The notes under the pieces are model-generated. The model saw only the letters and a list, made by a program, of their open reading frames with translations, was not told where the DNA came from and did no database searches. Made by a program: the position numbers and the translations under genes. Positions 6,827 through 8,552 of a stretch of DNA of 8,552 bases are shown in pieces. The number at the start of each line of letters is the position of its first letter. The stretch's first letter is position 1. Source of the stretch: Hungateiclostridiaceae bacterium UBA3934 (GTDB taxonomy: Bacteria; Bacillota; Clostridia; Acetivibrionales; DTU013); assembly GCA_002385815.1 (NCBI GenBank), contig DGEE01000083.1:5357-13908 (forward strand), in the 5' to 3' direction.

Positions 6827-6838
6827 GTTATTGTCAGG

Positions 6839-6856
6839 GACAGTGATATCACTGTC
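6839..6856. promoter_or_regulatory. Perfect 18-bp palindrome, probable operator
   Basis: GACAGTGATATCACTGTC is a perfect 18-bp palindrome centred at 6847/6848. It lies 13 bases upstream of the predicted esterase -35 box and 12 bases after the hairpin. With no loop it makes a poor RNA hairpin, so a dimeric DNA-binding regulator is the natural reading. It lacks the central CG of the importer operators, so a different regulator is implied. The regulator family is not identified. Confidence 0.5.
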
Positions 6857-6869
6857 TGGAAGGTGTAAC

Positions 6870-6898
6870 TTGCACGCCGATATCAAAGGTAATATAAA
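6870..6898 (+). promoter_or_regulatory. Probable promoter of the esterase gene
   Basis: TTGCAC (6870-6875) and TATAAA (6893-6898) are separated by 17 bases. The -10 box matches consensus at 5 of 6 positions and the -35 at its first three. Transcription would start near 6905, leaving a leader of about 60 bases. The palindrome immediately upstream supports regulation here. A weak promoter helped by an activator would fit the poor -35. Confidence 0.4.
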
Positions 6899-6967
6899 GG
6901 AAACAGAGATACTTTAATGAAACAGATCTGAACAGAATGATGAAATAAAGATAACGGAGTGATAATC

Positions 6968-8503
6968 ATGCTTAGAGTTGCAAAAACTGAAAACGGTATT
7001 GTCCAGGGACTCCCAGCGGCAGATCCGCGTATCACGAGCTTCAAGGGTATCCCCTTCGCGGCGCCTCCCATTGGGGAAAACAGATGGCGCGCACCGCAGC
7101 CTGCGGAAAATTGGGATGGAGTGCTCAAAGCATTTGAATTCGCGCCTGTATCGATGCAGCCCCAGATGGGAGTTGACCCGAATGACATTTATGTCAGGGA
7201 GTGGCATGTGGATCCGAACACCCCAATGAATGAGGACTGTTTGTATTTGAATGTATGGACACCTGCCAAAAGTCCTGACGAAAAACTGCCTGTATTCGTA
7301 TGGTATTTTGGCGGTGGGCTTCAGTGCGGGTACACCTCTGAAATGGAGTTTGATGGAGAACGCATGGCACGCAGAGGCATCGTCGTCGTTACTGTAAACT
7401 ATCGTCTGAATGTATTTGGCTTTTTATGCCATCCTGAAATAACCAAAGAATCTCCGGAAGCACCTGCGAATTTCGGTCATCTCGACCAGCAGGCAGGTTT
7501 GAAATGGGTAAAACGCAATATTGCAGCATTTGGAGGTGACCCCGACAATATCACTATTGGTGGTCAGTCGGCAGGCGGCGGAAGTGTATTATGTCAGCTC
7601 ACTTCTCCGCAAAATGAAGGGCTTTTTCAACGTGCAATCATACAAAGCGCCATGATAAGACCGATATACCCGGGAAATCGCGTGCCAAGACATGGGCGGA
7701 AACTGGCGGATGCTGAACAGGAAGGCGTGGAATTCTTTGAATTCCTGGGTGTAAAGTCGCTGAATGAAGCCCGGAGACTCGATGCAAAGTACATACTCGA
7801 CAAAGCGCTGGAATACAAGGACTTCTGGAGCATGCTCTGGAGCACCGTTCAGGATGATGTATTCTGCGTGGGCAATCCGTATGACCTGTTTATCAAGAAT
7901 AAACGTTGGATGGTGCCGGTGATGACTGGCCATACTTCCTCTGAATTCTTCAGTATCCCGCAGGCAGAAACGATGGATGAGTTCAGGAATATGGCGGTCG
8001 ATTTGTTTGGTGAAGATGCCGGCGAATTTCTGTCACTTTGCAATGCACAGTCGGAGAACATCGAGGAAGTGTGCAGAAAAGCATCTGTAAGCGGGGTAGA
8101 ATGTGCCATCCGTATTGCAGGACAGGCAAATGATGAGTCGAAGACCGGTGTTCCGATCTACTATTATAATTTCGACGCAGAAATACCAGGCTGGGATAAT
8201 CCCGGGACATTCCATTCCGTCGAACTGTGGTTCACATTCGAGACACTGGCAAAATGCTGGAGGCCGTTCACCGGAAAACATTATGACCTGGCTCGCCAGA
8301 TGTGCAATTACTGGTGCAACTTCATCAGGTCCGGAGATCCGAATGGGAAGGATTCCAACGGCGAAGAGATGGAGCGCTGGGAACCGTATACTGCTGATGC
8401 GCCATACGGTATGGTTTTCGCGGATAAACCGAGATTTATCAGAGAGCAGCCGAGCGACCTCATGAAATTCCTCGTAAAACAGTATTTCAGGCAAAACTCC
8501 TGA
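6968..8503 (+). CDS. Type-B carboxylesterase (alpha/beta hydrolase)
   Basis: This is an ester hydrolase of the carboxylesterase type B family, 511 residues, with no signal peptide and so probably cytoplasmic. Visible in order: the N-terminal signature FKGIPFAAPPIGENRWRAPQ (25-44); EDCLYLNVWTP (89-99); the oxyanion-hole strand YFGGG (113-117), where most relatives have HGGG; the nucleophile elbow GGQSAGGGS with Ser201; the likely acid Glu326 (TSSEFF); and the catalytic His416 in GTFHSVEL. The triad is complete. The elbow has Gln instead of the common Glu before Ser. The ATG at 6968 is chosen because GGAG (6956-6959) precedes it by 8 bases; the in-frame GTG at 6959 overlaps that site. Its place behind a carbohydrate importer suggests it de-esterifies an imported compound, for example an acetylated or aryl-esterified sugar. 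The true substrate is unknown. Confidence 0.95.
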   Translation: MLRVAKTENGIVQGLPAADPRITSFKGIPFAAPPIGENRWRAPQPAENWDGVLKAFEFAPVSMQPQMGVDPNDIYVREWHVDPNTPMNEDCLYLNVWTPAKSPDEKLPVFVWYFGGGLQCGYTSEMEFDGERMARRGIVVVTVNYRLNVFGFLCHPEITKESPEAPANFGHLDQQAGLKWVKRNIAAFGGDPDNITIGGQSAGGGSVLCQLTSPQNEGLFQRAIIQSAMIRPIYPGNRVPRHGRKLADAEQEGVEFFEFLGVKSLNEARRLDAKYILDKALEYKDFWSMLWSTVQDDVFCVGNPYDLFIKNKRWMVPVMTGHTSSEFFSIPQAETMDEFRNMAVDLFGEDAGEFLSLCNAQSENIEEVCRKASVSGVECAIRIAGQANDESKTGVPIYYYNFDAEIPGWDNPGTFHSVELWFTFETLAKCWRPFTGKHYDLARQMCNYWCNFIRSGDPNGKDSNGEEMERWEPYTADAPYGMVFADKPRFIREQPSDLMKFLVKQYFRQNS

Positions 8504-8512
8504 GTGGACAGC

Positions 8513-8540
8513 TCCCCGAGGGGGGACACTTCTCACCTTT
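8513..8540 (+). terminator. Possible terminator after the esterase gene
   Basis: TCCCC (8513-8517) and GGGGA (8522-8526) form a short, very GC-rich stem with a GAGG loop, 9 bases after the stop. A C/T-rich stretch ending in TTTT (8538-8541) follows, but it is 11 bases away, so termination efficiency is uncertain. The window ends 26 bases after the stem. Confidence 0.35.
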
Positions 8541-8552
8541 TGAGCAGTTGAC

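Noticed and set aside
6959..6967. GTG start for the esterase
   Set aside because: It lies within the GGAGTGA ribosome binding sequence that serves ATG 6968.

Overview
The window reads as chromosomal DNA of a Gram-positive, Clostridia-like member of the Bacillota. The reasons are strong AGGAGG-type ribosome binding sites, a full consensus sigma-A promoter, a lipoprotein-type solute-binding protein, and a Lpl-type carbohydrate importer of the kind common in Clostridia and Paenibacillus. The species cannot be told from the sequence. There are five clear protein genes, all on the + strand. No tRNA, rRNA, CRISPR array, transposase or other mobile element was seen.

Layout. (1) Positions 23-2002 hold a complete uvrB (nucleotide excision repair). 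(2) Positions 2003-2790 are a 788-base, AT-rich regulatory gap. It holds a small hairpin after uvrB, a clear bidirectional-type terminator (2193-2227), an inverted repeat (2279-2312), a consensus promoter (TTGACA, 18 bases, TATAAT; 2470-2499), and two related CG-centred operator-like sites 182 bases apart. One of these sites lies on the predicted transcription start. A leader of about 285 bases follows, with a possible 35-codon reading frame. (3) Positions 2791-6758 hold an ABC importer operon: a LplB-type permease, a LplC/YtcP-type permease, and a large lipoprotein binding protein. No ATPase gene is present, as expected for this family, which usually shares an MsmX-type ATPase encoded elsewhere. 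(4) Positions 6759-6967 hold a 17-bp hairpin, a perfect 18-bp palindrome and a probable weak promoter. (5) Positions 6968-8503 hold a cytoplasmic type-B carboxylesterase, followed by a small GC-rich hairpin near the window end.

How the genes may work together (inference): the binding protein captures an oligosaccharide or similar solute, the two permeases import it, and the esterase could remove ester groups (acetyl or aryl) from the imported compound. The two CG-centred sites suggest control of the importer by a LacI/GalR-family repressor, possibly by DNA looping. The separate palindrome and promoter suggest the esterase has its own control. uvrB looks like an unrelated housekeeping neighbour. 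I found no convincing evidence of a wholly new biological system. The unusual content is in the regulatory gaps.
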